NCBI GenBank assembly: GCA_900548625.1
Contig: URLO01000011.1
Location: 1 to 45,060, forward strand
Direction: 5' to 3'
DNA from: an uncultured Eubacteriales bacterium
GTDB taxonomy: Bacteria; Bacillota; Clostridia; Oscillospirales; Oscillospiraceae
Length of the DNA stretch: 45,060 nucleotides
The position numbers and the translations under genes were made by a program. Below the pieces are notes generated by a model, which saw only the letters and a list, made by a program, of their open reading frames with translations, was not told the origin of the DNA and made no database searches. Every line of letters begins with the position of its first letter. Positions within the stretch are counted from its first letter, which is position 1. This document shows positions 1 through 9,121 of this stretch, piece after piece.

Positions 1-122
1 GATGCCATTATTCATCACCCAGATACAGTATAGCATATTTGGTAAGACGGTTAAAGTGTTTTACTAGATTTTAGTATAAGATGAACACCGGCGCACCTCC
101 CTATGGCCATATACCGTAAAAA

Positions 123-154
123 CAGGGCCGCGCTTCCGAGGAAGCGCGGCCCTG
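123..154 (-). terminator. Intrinsic terminator of the arabinose operon
   Basis: A perfect 15-bp GC-rich stem (123-137 with 140-154) is followed, read on the minus strand, by a run of five T. It lies about 130 bases beyond the araD stop codon and is the best candidate for the end of the leftward ara transcript. The stretch from 1 to 122 is AT-rich and shows no gene I can recognise. Confidence 0.8.
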
Positions 155-241
155 CCGTAAAATGAACCATAAAGCGGTTTGCTCAGCAGACACTCTAATT
201 ACTTGATGCTGTTTTGGATCATATATTCCGTTTTGCAAGAC

Positions 242-278
242 GGAGGCGCACAAATTTTGTGCGCCTCCGGGCTGTTTT
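242..278 (+). terminator. Second hairpin beside araD, T-rich on the plus side
   Basis: A near-perfect stem (GGAGGCGCACAAA pairing with its complement up to 268) is followed on the plus strand by GGGCTGTTTTTGG. The T-run is on the plus side, so it would stop rightward transcription entering araD antisense. On the minus side it is a 3' hairpin of araD, just downstream of its stop, with a poor T-tract. Confidence 0.55.
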
Positions 279-281
279 TGG

Positions 282-971
282 TCACTTTTGGCCGTAATAG
301 GCGTTTTTGCCGTGCTTGCGGAGGTAATGCTTGTCGAGCAGCTCCTGCTGCATCCGGGTTTGGTTCGGGTTGAGCTGGAGCGAATGGAAGTTCATAAACG
401 CGACTTCTTCCAGAACGACCGCGTTATGAACGGCCTCGTGCGCGTCCTTGCCCCATGTGAACGGGCCGTGGCTGTGGACGAGGACGGCGGGGATTTGTGC
501 CGCGTCCTTGCCTTGGAACGTCTCCACGATCACGTTGCCCGTCTCTTTTTCGTATTCGCCCGCGATCTCCGCCGGGGTCATGCAGCGCGTGCAGGGAATC
601 TCGCCGTAGAAATAATCACCCTGCGTTGTGCCGAGCGGCTGGATGCCGACGCCTGCCTGTGCAAAGCTCGTCGCCCAACGGCTGTGCGTGTGAACGATGC
701 CGCCGCATTCCGGGAACGCCTTGTAGAGCACCAGGTGCGTCGGTGTATCGCTCGACGGCTTCCATTTGCCCTCGATGACCTTTCCATCCAGATCGACCAC
801 GACCATATCCTCCGCTGTCATGCCGTCATACGGCACGCCGGAGGGCTTGATGACCACCAGGCCGCTCTCGCGGTCGATTCCGGAGACGTTTCCCCAAGTG
901 AACGTGATCAGCCCGTATTTCGGAAGCAGCAGATTCGCCTCCAGAACGTCCTGTTTCAGCTTTTCCAGCAT
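282..971 (-). CDS. araD: L-ribulose-5-phosphate 4-epimerase
   Basis: Converts L-ribulose 5-phosphate to D-xylulose 5-phosphate, the last arabinose-specific step before the pentose phosphate pathway; cytosolic. The 229-residue product is a class II aldolase/epimerase family member of normal length. Visible motifs are GNVSG near residue 27, SSDTPTH with Asp75, the metal-ligand pair HTH at 94-96, His168 in HSHGP, and a C-terminal AYYGQ tyrosine matching the catalytic Tyr of E. coli AraD. The start at 971 is chosen because GTGAGGCG precedes it at good spacing; the longer frame from 995 would overlap araA needlessly. It is the last gene of the operon, 8 bases after araA. Confidence 0.95.
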   Translation of the reverse strand: MLEKLKQDVLEANLLLPKYGLITFTWGNVSGIDRESGLVVIKPSGVPYDGMTAEDMVVVDLDGKVIEGKWKPSSDTPTHLVLYKAFPECGGIVHTHSRWATSFAQAGVGIQPLGTTQGDYFYGEIPCTRCMTPAEIAGEYEKETGNVIVETFQGKDAAQIPAVLVHSHGPFTWGKDAHEAVHNAVVLEEVAFMNFHSLQLNPNQTRMQQELLDKHYLRKHGKNAYYGQK

Positions 972-979
972 AGCGCGCC

Positions 980-2446
980 TCACTTCAGCTTCCACGCGAG
1001 GTCATTGAGGAACAGCTCGTGCTCCAGACCCTCGACCGTGGTGTCCTTTGTGATGTGGACGAACTCAATTTCCATCATCCGCGCCCAGTCACGCAGCTGC
1101 TCGGCGGTCACGTCGTAGGAAAGGACGGTGTGATGTGCGCCGCCCGCGGTGATCCAGCACTCCACACCTGTGGTGAGGCTGGGCATGGCTCTCCACATGA
1201 CTCTTGCGACCGGCAGGTTCGGCATGGGCAGGATCGGCTTCACAGCCTCGATGTCCTGCACGATGAGGCGGAGCCGGCCGCCCATGTCGATAAGGCTCAC
1301 AACAACGGCCTTGCCGGGCTTTCCTTCAAAGACAAGTCTGGCGGGGTCTTTTTCGTTCATGCCGATGCCGAGGTGATGCGTCTCGATGCGCGGGCGATTG
1401 CCGGCCAGACTCGGGCAGACCTCCAGCATATGCGCGCCGAGGCTGTACTCCTGTCCCTTGACGAGGTGATAGGTGTAGTCCTCCATAAACGCGGACGCGC
1501 CGTTGCCGTTTTCGCCCATCGCCTTCAAAATGGCCGTCATCGCCGAAACCTTCCAGTCGCCCTCGCCGCCGTAGCCGTAGCCCTGCGCCATGAGGTGCTG
1601 CGAGGCAAGACCGGGAAGCTGCTCCATGCCGTAAAGATCCTGGAACGTGTTGGAGAATGCCTTGCAGCCCTCGCGGTCCATCATCTTCTTCATCGCGATC
1701 TCCTCGCGCGCCTGATAGCGGATGGCATCCACGTTATCCGTTGCAAAGTCGTAGCTCTCGCGGTAAACGTCCATGAGCGCGTCAATTTCAGCCTCTGTAA
1801 CGGCGTGCATTTCCTTGACCAGATCGCCGACTGCCCAGGTGTTGACCTCCCAGCCGAGCTTCTTCTGGGCTTCGACCTTGTCGCCCTCGGTGACGGCGAC
1901 ATCGCGCATGTTGTCTCCGAAGCGCATGACCTTCATGCCTTTCGACACCGCCACGCCGATGGCGGCCTTCATCCAGCTTCCGATGCGCGACTGCACATCC
2001 TCGTCCTGCCAGTAGCCCGCGATGACCTTGCGGGGCTTGCGAAGGCGCGCGCCGATGAAGCCATGCTCGCGGTCGCCGTGCGCGGCCTGATTGAGGTTCA
2101 TGAAATCCATGTCGATTTCTTCGTTGGGAATTTCGCGGTTATACTGGGTTGCAAAGTGCAGCCACGGCTTTTGCAGAAGGTCGAGACCGTTGATCCACAT
2201 TTTAGACGGAGAGAACGTATGGCACCACGTCACGATGCCGGCGCAGGAATCGTCATAGTTTGCTTCCTTTACGACCTGCGTGATCTCGGCGCTGGATTTG
2301 GCCGTGACCTTATACTTGAGGGGATACGGAAGGACGGCGGACAGCTTCTGCGCCATTTCCTCGGCGCGGCGTGCAACCGTTGCCAGAACCTCCTCGCCGT
2401 AGAGCGTCTGCGAGCCGACAACGAACCAGAATTCATAGTTTTTCAT
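980..2446 (-). CDS. araA: L-arabinose isomerase
   Basis: Interconverts L-arabinose and L-ribulose using a divalent metal (Mn2+ in known enzymes); cytosolic. At 488 residues it is close to the E. coli enzyme (500). The metal/catalytic positions can be matched by motif: Glu295 in GGEGDW, Glu322 in MEDYTY, His339 in GAHMLE and His438 in GGAHHT, corresponding to E306, E333, H350 and H450 of E. coli. AAGGAGG lies just upstream of the ATG. It sits between the sugar kinase and araD, giving a complete arabinose-to-xylulose-5-phosphate route in one operon. Confidence 0.97.
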   Translation of the reverse strand: MKNYEFWFVVGSQTLYGEEVLATVARRAEEMAQKLSAVLPYPLKYKVTAKSSAEITQVVKEANYDDSCAGIVTWCHTFSPSKMWINGLDLLQKPWLHFATQYNREIPNEEIDMDFMNLNQAAHGDREHGFIGARLRKPRKVIAGYWQDEDVQSRIGSWMKAAIGVAVSKGMKVMRFGDNMRDVAVTEGDKVEAQKKLGWEVNTWAVGDLVKEMHAVTEAEIDALMDVYRESYDFATDNVDAIRYQAREEIAMKKMMDREGCKAFSNTFQDLYGMEQLPGLASQHLMAQGYGYGGEGDWKVSAMTAILKAMGENGNGASAFMEDYTYHLVKGQEYSLGAHMLEVCPSLAGNRPRIETHHLGIGMNEKDPARLVFEGKPGKAVVVSLIDMGGRLRLIVQDIEAVKPILPMPNLPVARVMWRAMPSLTTGVECWITAGGAHHTVLSYDVTAEQLRDWARMMEIEFVHITKDTTVEGLEHELFLNDLAWKLK

Positions 2447-2458
2447 GATATAACCTCC

Positions 2459-3991
2459 TTAAAATGCAGCGACCGCTGCCTTTTCGGCCTCGAGCGCTGC
2501 GCGGAACCGCGCCAGATACTGGTCGAAGCCCACCTCGTCTTCTGCGTCCGGCGCAAGCGTCGTGCGCTCCACATCCGCAAAGACCTCCTTGGCGAGATAC
2601 GCCTCCAGGCTTTGTCCGCCTTCCTTCTGTAGCATATATGCTGCAAGCAGCGCCATACCGTAGGGACCGCCTTCTCCTGCCGATTTCATACAGGTAACCG
2701 GCGCGCGGCAGGCTGCCGCCATGTATTTCTGACCGACGAGCGGCGTTTTGAACAGGCCGCCGTGGCCGGTCAGGGAGTCGATCGCCACATGCTCGCCTGC
2801 CAGAATGTCCATGCCGATCTTGAGCGTCGCCATCGTGGCATAGAGCTGCGAGCGCAGGAAGTTTGCGAGTGTCAGCCTGCTTTCGGGTCTGCGGACGATC
2901 ATCGGACGGCCCTCGTCCAGATGCGTGACGCCCTCGCCCGCCATGTAGTTGTACGTCAGGACGCCGGAGCAGTCCGCCTCGCCCTCCAGACTTTTCTGAT
3001 AGAGCTTTGTAAAGAGCTCTCCGGTCGAGACCTCCGCGCCAAAGAGCGCCGCCGTCTCGCCGAGAAGCGAGACCCATGCGTTCATGTCGTTCGTGCAGTT
3101 GTTGCAGTGCACCATGGCAACCGGCGCGCCGCTGGGCGTGGTGACCATATCGATCTCGGGATAGACCTTCGAGAGCGGCTTTTCAAGAACCACCATCGAG
3201 AAGATCGACGTGCCGGCCGAGACATTGCCGGTCCTCGGCGCGACGGCGTTTGTCGCCGTCATGCCGGTGCCCGCATCGCCCTCCGGCGGGCAGAGCGGAA
3301 TGCCCGCGGGCAGGAGCCCGCCGAGATACGCGCTGCCGCTCGCTGTGAGCAGTCCCGCCGCCTGCCCGGCGGTCAGGACCTTCGGAAGGATGTCGCGAAG
3401 GCTCCAGTCAAAGCCGTACTTTTCAGTCAGCGCGCCGAACTTGTCCAGCATCGCCGCGTCATAGCCGAGCGCCTCGCTGTCGATGGGGAACATGCCGGAG
3501 GCCTCCCCGATGCCGACGGCGTTTTCGCCCGTGAGCAGGAAATGCACATAGCCCGCCAGCGTTGTGATGTGCGCGATCTCGCGGACATGGTATTCTCCGT
3601 TCAAAATTGCCTGATACAGGTGCGCGATCGACCAGCGCTGCGGGATGTTGAAGCCGAACGCCTCCGTGAGCTGTGCGGCGGCCTCTCCGGTCATGGTGTT
3701 CTGCCATGTCCGGAACGGCGCCAGCAGATTCCAGTTCTTGTCAAAGGCGAGATAGCCGTGCATCATGCCCGAGACGCCCATCGCCGAGATCTCGCCCGGC
3801 AGCTCTCCGAGATTCCTGACCGCGGTGCAAAGCCCTGCCTGCACGGCGTCCATGTGATATGTCCAGACGCCGTTTTCCAGACTGCTTTTCCATGTCGCAT
3901 CGCCGCTTTTTACGATCTGATGCGCCTCGTCCAGCAAAACCGCCTTGATGCGCGTCGAGCCGAGCTCAATGCCGAGAAAATACTGTTTCAT
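2459..3991 (-). CDS. FGGY-family sugar kinase, probable L-ribulokinase
   Basis: A 510-residue FGGY carbohydrate kinase. The N-terminal ATPase-fold motif GIELGSTRIKAVLLD is clear, and a second glycine-rich nucleotide-binding motif (LTGHGGLFKT) lies in the C-terminal half. It is shorter than classical AraB (about 560 residues) and does not read like it. Clostridia are known to use a non-orthologous kinase for ribulose phosphorylation, and the position directly before araA-araD makes L-ribulose the expected substrate. The ATG at 3991 is preferred over the in-frame GTG at 4000 because GTGAGGTG sits at proper distance. Substrate is inferred from context; xylulose is the main alternative. Confidence 0.85.
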   Translation of the reverse strand: MKQYFLGIELGSTRIKAVLLDEAHQIVKSGDATWKSSLENGVWTYHMDAVQAGLCTAVRNLGELPGEISAMGVSGMMHGYLAFDKNWNLLAPFRTWQNTMTGEAAAQLTEAFGFNIPQRWSIAHLYQAILNGEYHVREIAHITTLAGYVHFLLTGENAVGIGEASGMFPIDSEALGYDAAMLDKFGALTEKYGFDWSLRDILPKVLTAGQAAGLLTASGSAYLGGLLPAGIPLCPPEGDAGTGMTATNAVAPRTGNVSAGTSIFSMVVLEKPLSKVYPEIDMVTTPSGAPVAMVHCNNCTNDMNAWVSLLGETAALFGAEVSTGELFTKLYQKSLEGEADCSGVLTYNYMAGEGVTHLDEGRPMIVRRPESRLTLANFLRSQLYATMATLKIGMDILAGEHVAIDSLTGHGGLFKTPLVGQKYMAAACRAPVTCMKSAGEGGPYGMALLAAYMLQKEGGQSLEAYLAKEVFADVERTTLAPDAEDEVGFDQYLARFRAALEAEKAAVAAF

Positions 3992-4001
3992 ACGCAGCAC
4001 C

Positions 4002-5042
4002 TCACGAATCCTTGTTTTTACGCGACAAAACCAGGCTCTGGATCACAAGGAACAAACAGATCATTGCCGCGACGGTGATGTTCGTCCACCATGCCTCGTC
4101 AAGCCCGAGCGAGGAGACGATGTTTTTGATCGTGCTCAGGGACAAAACACCAAAGAGCGTACCGATGATGTTGCCGACGCCGCCGGTGAGCATCGTGCCG
4201 CCGATGATGGAGGAGGCGATGGCGTTCATTTCCGCGCCAGCCGCGTGCGACGGCGAGCCGGAGCCGACATGCAGGAAGTAGACGAAGCCGCCGATGCCCG
4301 CGAGCAGACCGCACAGAAGATGCGCGAGGAATCTCGTGCGCTTGACGTTGATGGCGAGCATGTTGGCGCTGTAGCTGTTGCCGCCGACGGCGTAGACGCT
4401 TCTGCCGAACTTCGTCCAGCGCAGCACCACGAACAGGACCGCCACGATCACCAGCGCCACCACGACGCCGATCTCCACATAGGCCGGAACGTATGCCCCG
4501 AGCTTATTGACCGAGCCCATGCCCGGCACATAGATGCGCGTCTCCTTGAGCGCCTTGAAGGCCGCATTTTCGACGTTGAACTGCGTGGCGTTCACGATGG
4601 TCGTCATACCCTTTGCAAAGAACATGCCTGCGAGCGTGACGATAAACGGCTGAATGTCCAGATATGCGATCAGAAAGCCCTGCACAAGGCCGAACGCCGT
4701 GCCGATGCCGAGCGCCAGCAGAACTGCCGTCAGAACCGTGCCGCCCTGATAGTCGAGATGGACGGCGCAGCTCATGCAGACGAGCGCCGTGAGCGTGCCG
4801 ACGGAAATATCGATGCCGCCGGTGATCATGACAAGGCTCATGCCGCACGAGAGGATCAGAAGCGCCGCGTTTTCGTTGAGGATGTTGAAGAAGGTCTGCG
4901 GCTTTTTGAAGCCGGAGCCGAGAAACAGCACCGCACATACATACATGACAGCAAAGACGCAGATCGTGATGATGAGCAGCAGCTTTGCGTCTGTCAGACG
5001 GCTTTTGCGCGTGAGCGCGGTTTGCGTTACCTTATTCCGCAT
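4002..5042 (-). CDS. yjfF: Sugar ABC transporter permease, YjfF type
   Basis: Integral membrane permease of the RbsC/BPD_transp_2 family, 346 residues, with about 8-10 hydrophobic segments. Family motifs GMSLVMITGGIDISVG (about residues 63-78) and the C-terminal ASSIIGGTMLTGGVGNIIGTLFG (about 276-298) match E. coli YjfF well. It forms the channel together with the upstream YtfT-like permease, with which it overlaps by 11 bases. YtfQRT-YjfF imports galactofuranose in E. coli, and the homologous AraUVWZ of Shewanella imports arabinose, so arabinose (possibly the furanose form) is expected here. Confidence 0.92.
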   Translation of the reverse strand: MRNKVTQTALTRKSRLTDAKLLLIITICVFAVMYVCAVLFLGSGFKKPQTFFNILNENAALLILSCGMSLVMITGGIDISVGTLTALVCMSCAVHLDYQGGTVLTAVLLALGIGTAFGLVQGFLIAYLDIQPFIVTLAGMFFAKGMTTIVNATQFNVENAAFKALKETRIYVPGMGSVNKLGAYVPAYVEIGVVVALVIVAVLFVVLRWTKFGRSVYAVGGNSYSANMLAINVKRTRFLAHLLCGLLAGIGGFVYFLHVGSGSPSHAAGAEMNAIASSIIGGTMLTGGVGNIIGTLFGVLSLSTIKNIVSSLGLDEAWWTNITVAAMICLFLVIQSLVLSRKNKDS

Positions 5043-6135
5043 GCGTGCCCGCCTCCTTTTTTGCAGGTTGTCTGCGCTGCTTTTTCAGCGTGTCCAGCTT
5101 TTCGCGGACCGTCGGCGCACTCAGCACGACGAGGATGATGACCACGACCGCCTTATATGCAGGCAGGGCGCTGGAAACCACGTTGAATTTGAACAGCGTC
5201 GTTGTGAGGAACTGGATGACATACGCGCCGAGGACGGACGCCCAGATGTTGAATTTGCCGCCCGAGAGCGCGTTTCCGCCGAGCGCGACGGCTAAGATCG
5301 CATCCATTTCAATGTCCTTTGCCACGACAGAGTAGTTGATGGTGGAGAAGCGGCTGACCTTGATGAAGCCCGCCACCGCCACGCACAGGCCGAGGATGAC
5401 GTAGGTCAGGAACTTCACAAGCTGCGGATGGATACCGTTGAGCCGCGCGGCGCTGGCATTGATGCCGACCGCCTGCGAGTAAAGCCCGATGTTCGTAAAC
5501 CGCAGCAGCGCCCAGGCAAGAATCATGCAGGCCAGCGCGATGAAGATCGGCGTCGGCACTGCCACACCGGGCAGGAAGTTGCCGTAATAGGCAAAGGACG
5601 GATCGGAGATCATGGGCAGCTCGTTGTTGTTGATCCATGCGGCGATCGAGCGGCCGGCCGTATAGAGAATGAGCGTTGCGACCATCGGCTGAATCTTAAA
5701 TACCGCTACCAGCGTGCCGTTGAACGCGCCGAACGCCATTGCCGCAAGGCAGCAGACGAGGAACGCCACAAAGATCGGCGCCTGAAGGGTGTCCGGGCGG
5801 GAGTTGGTGCCGCACAGCACGCGCAGCACGACGCTGCCCGCAATGGCAATGGCGGAGCCAACGGAAATATCCTGTCCGCCGGAGGCTGCCGTCACAAGCG
5901 TCATGCCGATGGCGAGAATGACCAGCTCTGAAGCGTTATCGAGAATGGTAATGAGGTTCCCCGTCAGGACCATGTCGCCGAGGCTGTTTTCCTTGAGCGT
6001 GATGGCGAAGAAGGACGGGTCTGCGATGAGGTTGAAGACGACCAGCAGCAACAGCGCCGCCAGCGGAATGAAGATCTGCTTGCGAACCAACCGGCGCAGG
6101 AAGTCTCCCTGTGGTTTGTTTGTTGTCCGGGTCAT
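5032..6135 (-). CDS. ytfT: Sugar ABC transporter permease, YtfT type
   Basis: Second membrane subunit of the importer, 367 residues. It shows IGMTLVTAASGGQDISVG (about residues 78-95) and MDAILAVALGGNALSGGKFN (about 277-296), typical of RbsC-family permeases. The N-terminal 20 residues are basic and cytoplasmic, followed by the first membrane segment. It overlaps the ATPase stop by 4 bases (ATGA) and the next permease by 11, so the three are translationally coupled. GGAGGTG precedes the start. Membrane-located partner of YtfR and YjfF. Confidence 0.92.
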   Translation of the reverse strand: MTRTTNKPQGDFLRRLVRKQIFIPLAALLLLVVFNLIADPSFFAITLKENSLGDMVLTGNLITILDNASELVILAIGMTLVTAASGGQDISVGSAIAIAGSVVLRVLCGTNSRPDTLQAPIFVAFLVCCLAAMAFGAFNGTLVAVFKIQPMVATLILYTAGRSIAAWINNNELPMISDPSFAYYGNFLPGVAVPTPIFIALACMILAWALLRFTNIGLYSQAVGINASAARLNGIHPQLVKFLTYVILGLCVAVAGFIKVSRFSTINYSVVAKDIEMDAILAVALGGNALSGGKFNIWASVLGAYVIQFLTTTLFKFNVVSSALPAYKAVVVIILVVLSAPTVREKLDTLKKQRRQPAKKEAGTHAE

Positions 6136-7640
6136 GCCTGTTCACCTCCGGCGATGGTTTTCATGATGCTGCTCTGATTGAGATCGCTGCCGCGCAGCTC
6201 ACCGACGACCTGCCGGTCGCGCATGACGACCAGACGCGAGCAGACACGGAGCATTTCGTCAATTTCCGACGAGATGAAGGTCACACTCTTGCCCTCGGCG
6301 GCGAGCTTCAGAACGAGCTTCTGGATCTCGACCTTTGTGCCGACGTCGATGCCGCGTGTCGGCTCGTCGAGGATCATGTAGACGGGGTTTGCCAGCAGCC
6401 AGCGCGCCAGAATGACCTTCTGCTGGTTGCCGCCGGAGAGCGCCTTGATGGGCGTTTCCGTAGACGCCGTCTTGATGTTCAGGAGCTTGATATACTCCTG
6501 CGCGTATTTTTCTGCCTTTGCCTTGGAGATCGGATGGAAGAAGCCGTCGAGCACCTGCCGCGCGAGGATGATGTTGTCGCGCACGGAAAGATCTCCGATG
6601 ATGCCGTCGCGTTTGCGGTCCTCGGGCAGATAGCTGATACCGTTTTTCATGGCGCCGAGGGGCGATGTGATCTTCACGGTCTTTCCGTTCATCTGCACCG
6701 TGCCGCCGGAGACGCGGTCGGCGCCGAAGATCGCGCGCACGGATTCGCTGCGGCCGGAGCCGAGCAGTCCCGTAAAGCCGTTGACCTCGCCCTTGCGGAT
6801 GGAAAAATCGAACGGGCGGACGCCCGCGGCGCTCGAAAGCCCGGACGCCTCATAGACGACCTCCGCGTTTTCAAGCGCGTCGGCAGCGGAATCGCTCTTG
6901 ATCTCGGACAGATCGTCCAGCTCCTTGCCGAGCATCTTGGACACGAGCTGCACGCGCGGAAGCTCGGAGATCTTATACTCGCCGACGAGCCTGCCGTCGC
7001 GCAGGACCGTGATGCGGTCGCAGACGGCGTAGACCTGCTCCAAAAAATGCGTGACAAAGATGATACCGACACCGCGCGATTTGAGGTCCAGCATCAGCCC
7101 AAAGAGCTTTTCGACCTCCTGCTCGTCAAGAGACGACGTCGGCTCGTCGAGAATGAGCACCTTGCACTCCATGTCAACCGCACGCGCGATGGCGACCATC
7201 TGCTGCACGGCGATGGAGCAGCTGGAAAGCTGCTGTGTGGGCGCGGCCGGGATGCCGAGCGAATCGAGCAGCTTCTTCGCGCCCGCGTTCATTTTGCGCC
7301 AGTTCGTAAGCGCGCCCTTCGTTCTTCCGATGTATAAGTTCTCTGCAACCGTCAGATTCGGGCAGAGCGTGATCTCCTGATAAACCGTGCTGATGCCCGC
7401 CTTGAGCGCGTCCTGCGTTGAGCGGATCTGTACGGGTGTTCCCTCCATGGAAATGGTGCCCTCGTCCTTGGAATACACGCCCGTGAGCACCTTGATGAGC
7501 GTGGATTTGCCCGCGCCGTTTTCTCCCATCAGCGCGTGAATTTCTCCCTTACGGAGTGTAAAGTCCACGCCGTCGAGCGCGCGGACGCCGGGGAAGTATT
7601 TACAGATCCCCCGCAATTCCAATAAAGCTGTTTCCTGCAT
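6132..7640 (-). CDS. ytfR: Sugar ABC transporter ATP-binding protein, YtfR/MglA type
   Basis: Tandem ATPase subunit that powers the importer. The 502-residue product has two nucleotide-binding domains: the first with Walker A GENGAGKST and Walker B LILDEPTSSLD, the second with the degenerate Walker A GLLGSGRSE usual for this family plus ALSGGNQQKV and MILDEPTRGID. The start at 7640 is chosen because GGAGGC lies 8 bases upstream; the reading frame is open to 7697 but the added residues do not resemble the family. It is the second gene of the operon, 120 bases after the binding protein. Confidence 0.93.
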   Translation of the reverse strand: MQETALLELRGICKYFPGVRALDGVDFTLRKGEIHALMGENGAGKSTLIKVLTGVYSKDEGTISMEGTPVQIRSTQDALKAGISTVYQEITLCPNLTVAENLYIGRTKGALTNWRKMNAGAKKLLDSLGIPAAPTQQLSSCSIAVQQMVAIARAVDMECKVLILDEPTSSLDEQEVEKLFGLMLDLKSRGVGIIFVTHFLEQVYAVCDRITVLRDGRLVGEYKISELPRVQLVSKMLGKELDDLSEIKSDSAADALENAEVVYEASGLSSAAGVRPFDFSIRKGEVNGFTGLLGSGRSESVRAIFGADRVSGGTVQMNGKTVKITSPLGAMKNGISYLPEDRKRDGIIGDLSVRDNIILARQVLDGFFHPISKAKAEKYAQEYIKLLNIKTASTETPIKALSGGNQQKVILARWLLANPVYMILDEPTRGIDVGTKVEIQKLVLKLAAEGKSVTFISSEIDEMLRVCSRLVVMRDRQVVGELRGSDLNQSSIMKTIAGGEQA

Positions 7641-7760
7641 CGTTTTCGCCTCCATAATGGCACGCTGCGTGCAGCGCGGATACACGGAAGGTTCCATATA
7701 CGCCGTGCCGCACGCAGCTGTCAGGTTTGATTCCTAGATCATGCGATGTTGTGTGTCAGA

Positions 7761-8768
7761 TCAGATGCCGTAGTTGTCCACGTCTTCCTGCGTGATGGTG
7801 GAAGCGTCGAAGCCCTTCTCGTCCATGACGATGACCTTTTCAGCAGGGGTCTTGCCGCTCTGCAGGTCCTTGATGATGGCGTCAATGTAGGAAGCCTGGA
7901 AGGGGTTGCACTGGCCGTCGTAGTTCCAGTTGCCGGCGAGCAGCTCCTCGAGCGCCCACTTGTTGCAGTCAAAGCCCATCACGATGACGTCCTTGCCGAC
8001 GCCGTGGGAGATGTTGGCCTTATCCAGAGCCGCGACAGCGCCCTTTGCCATGTCGTCGTTTTCTGCGTAGATGACGTTGAATTCCTTGCCGGAGTCGATG
8101 ACGGACTGGACGATCTGCTGGGCAGTCTCGGCGTTCCACTCGGCGGTCTGCTGGGTCACCATGTTCCAGTTGTCGTTTGCTGCGACCTGTGCGTCAAGAG
8201 CACCCGTGCGGCCGATCTGGGCAGCGGAGCCCATAACGCCCTGGATGTGGATGATGTTATAGGTGTCGAGGTTCTGGGAGGCGAGCCAGTTGACGGCCGT
8301 TTCACCTTCCTTGGCCATGTCGGAGACGATGGAGGCAACGTACAGGCTCTCGTCTGCGTCGATGGTGCGGTCAAAGAGGATGACCTGGATGCCGGCGGCC
8401 TGCGCGTCCTGCAGGACGGAATCCCAGCCGGAGGTGCCGGCGGCGGAGATCAGCAGGTAATCGACCTCGTCCTGAATGAACTTCTGGGCGGCTGCGATCT
8501 GCTCGTCGTTCTTGAGGCTGTAGGCAAACGATGCGTCATAGCCGTTTTCCTTGGTGAACATGGCCTTCATGTCCTTGTCGTTGGCGGTGCGGTAGCCGGA
8601 CTCGTTGGGGTCGTTATTGATGATGCCGACCTTGATGAGGTCGCTGCCGGAGGTGGCGGGGGTGTCCGTGGTGTTGCTGCCGGTCGTCGGTTCCGCGGGC
8701 TTCTGCGTGCAGGCGCAGAAGGCGGCGATCATTGTGATGGCCAGGAGCAGGGCAAGAATCTTTTTCAT
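7761..8768 (-). CDS. ytfQ: Sugar-binding lipoprotein of the YtfQ family (first gene of ara operon)
   Basis: Extracellular solute-binding protein, 335 residues, with a lipoprotein signal (MKKILALLLA start, Cys20). The periplasmic-binding fold is seen in GIINNDPNESGYRTAND near residue 50, DYLLISAAGTSGWDSVL and FDRTIDADES. It would deliver the sugar to the YtfT-YjfF channel. The ATG at 8768 has GTGAGG upstream; the frame is open to 9074 but the extra N-terminus has no signal character and crosses the promoter. The 120-base gap after it may allow higher expression of the binding protein than of the rest. It is a paralogue of the sensory binding protein at 10388-11377. Confidence 0.93.
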   Translation of the reverse strand: MKKILALLLAITMIAAFCACTQKPAEPTTGSNTTDTPATSGSDLIKVGIINNDPNESGYRTANDKDMKAMFTKENGYDASFAYSLKNDEQIAAAQKFIQDEVDYLLISAAGTSGWDSVLQDAQAAGIQVILFDRTIDADESLYVASIVSDMAKEGETAVNWLASQNLDTYNIIHIQGVMGSAAQIGRTGALDAQVAANDNWNMVTQQTAEWNAETAQQIVQSVIDSGKEFNVIYAENDDMAKGAVAALDKANISHGVGKDVIVMGFDCNKWALEELLAGNWNYDGQCNPFQASYIDAIIKDLQSGKTPAEKVIVMDEKGFDASTITQEDVDNYGI

Positions 8769-8840
8769 GTTTTTGTTCCTCACTTTCAATTTTTGTTCTG
8801 ATCTTGTTTTGTGTCTCAGGTGTTCGCCTGTCATGGCTCT

Positions 8841-8869
8841 ATTAAAGCGTGCCCACGGTGCGAAATCAA
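8841..8869 (-). promoter_or_regulatory. Promoter of the leftward arabinose operon
   Basis: On the minus strand TTGATT (8864-8869) is followed after exactly 17 bases by TTTAAT (8841-8846), a good sigma-A-type promoter. It would give a leader of about 65 bases before the binding-protein start at 8768. Confidence 0.75.
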
Positions 8870-8896
8870 TCTGACGAACAAGTACTGCCTCAGATT
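8868..8896. promoter_or_regulatory. Inverted repeat overlapping the ara -35 box, candidate operator
   Basis: AATCTGA (8868-8874) and TCAGATT (8890-8896) form a perfect 7-bp inverted repeat around an AGTACT core. One arm overlaps the -35 hexamer of the ara operon promoter, so a bound regulator (the AraR-like protein or the AraC-type response regulator) would act directly on this promoter. Confidence 0.5.
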
Positions 8897-8936
8897 CGGC
8901 GGAGTGCGCGGACAGGTTTGAGCCGTTTTGCATGAA

Positions 8937-8968
8937 AAACGGACAGCTTTTCCGAAAACCGTCCGTTT
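8937..8968 (-). terminator. Hairpin in the ara control region
   Basis: AAACGGAC (8937-8944) pairs with GTCCGTTT (8961-8968), followed on the minus strand by T-rich sequence. It lies upstream of the ara operon promoter, so it may insulate that promoter or serve as a regulator site. The 516-base gap 8769-9284 contains this, the promoter, the operator candidate, a second inverted repeat and the araR -10, but no gene. Confidence 0.35.
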
Positions 8969-9121
8969 CGCGCGGTTTGTTTTGTTTTTCTACGATCCTT
9001 GCACGCTTTTCTCCTGTATTTTTCCGGTCATGCCCGCTTCTGCCGTATGGAAGCTGTCTGTACAGCCCCGACAAAACGCCAGAACCTGCGCGGCGGATGT
9101 CAGAGATTTTCCGCCCGATGT

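Noticed and set aside
179..373. A 64-codon plus-strand frame at the left edge
   Set aside because: It crosses a terminator hairpin and runs antisense into araD; no gene character.
1019..2632. A 537-codon frame opposite araA
   Set aside because: Antisense to a certain gene, no family features, and crosses the araA-kinase junction.
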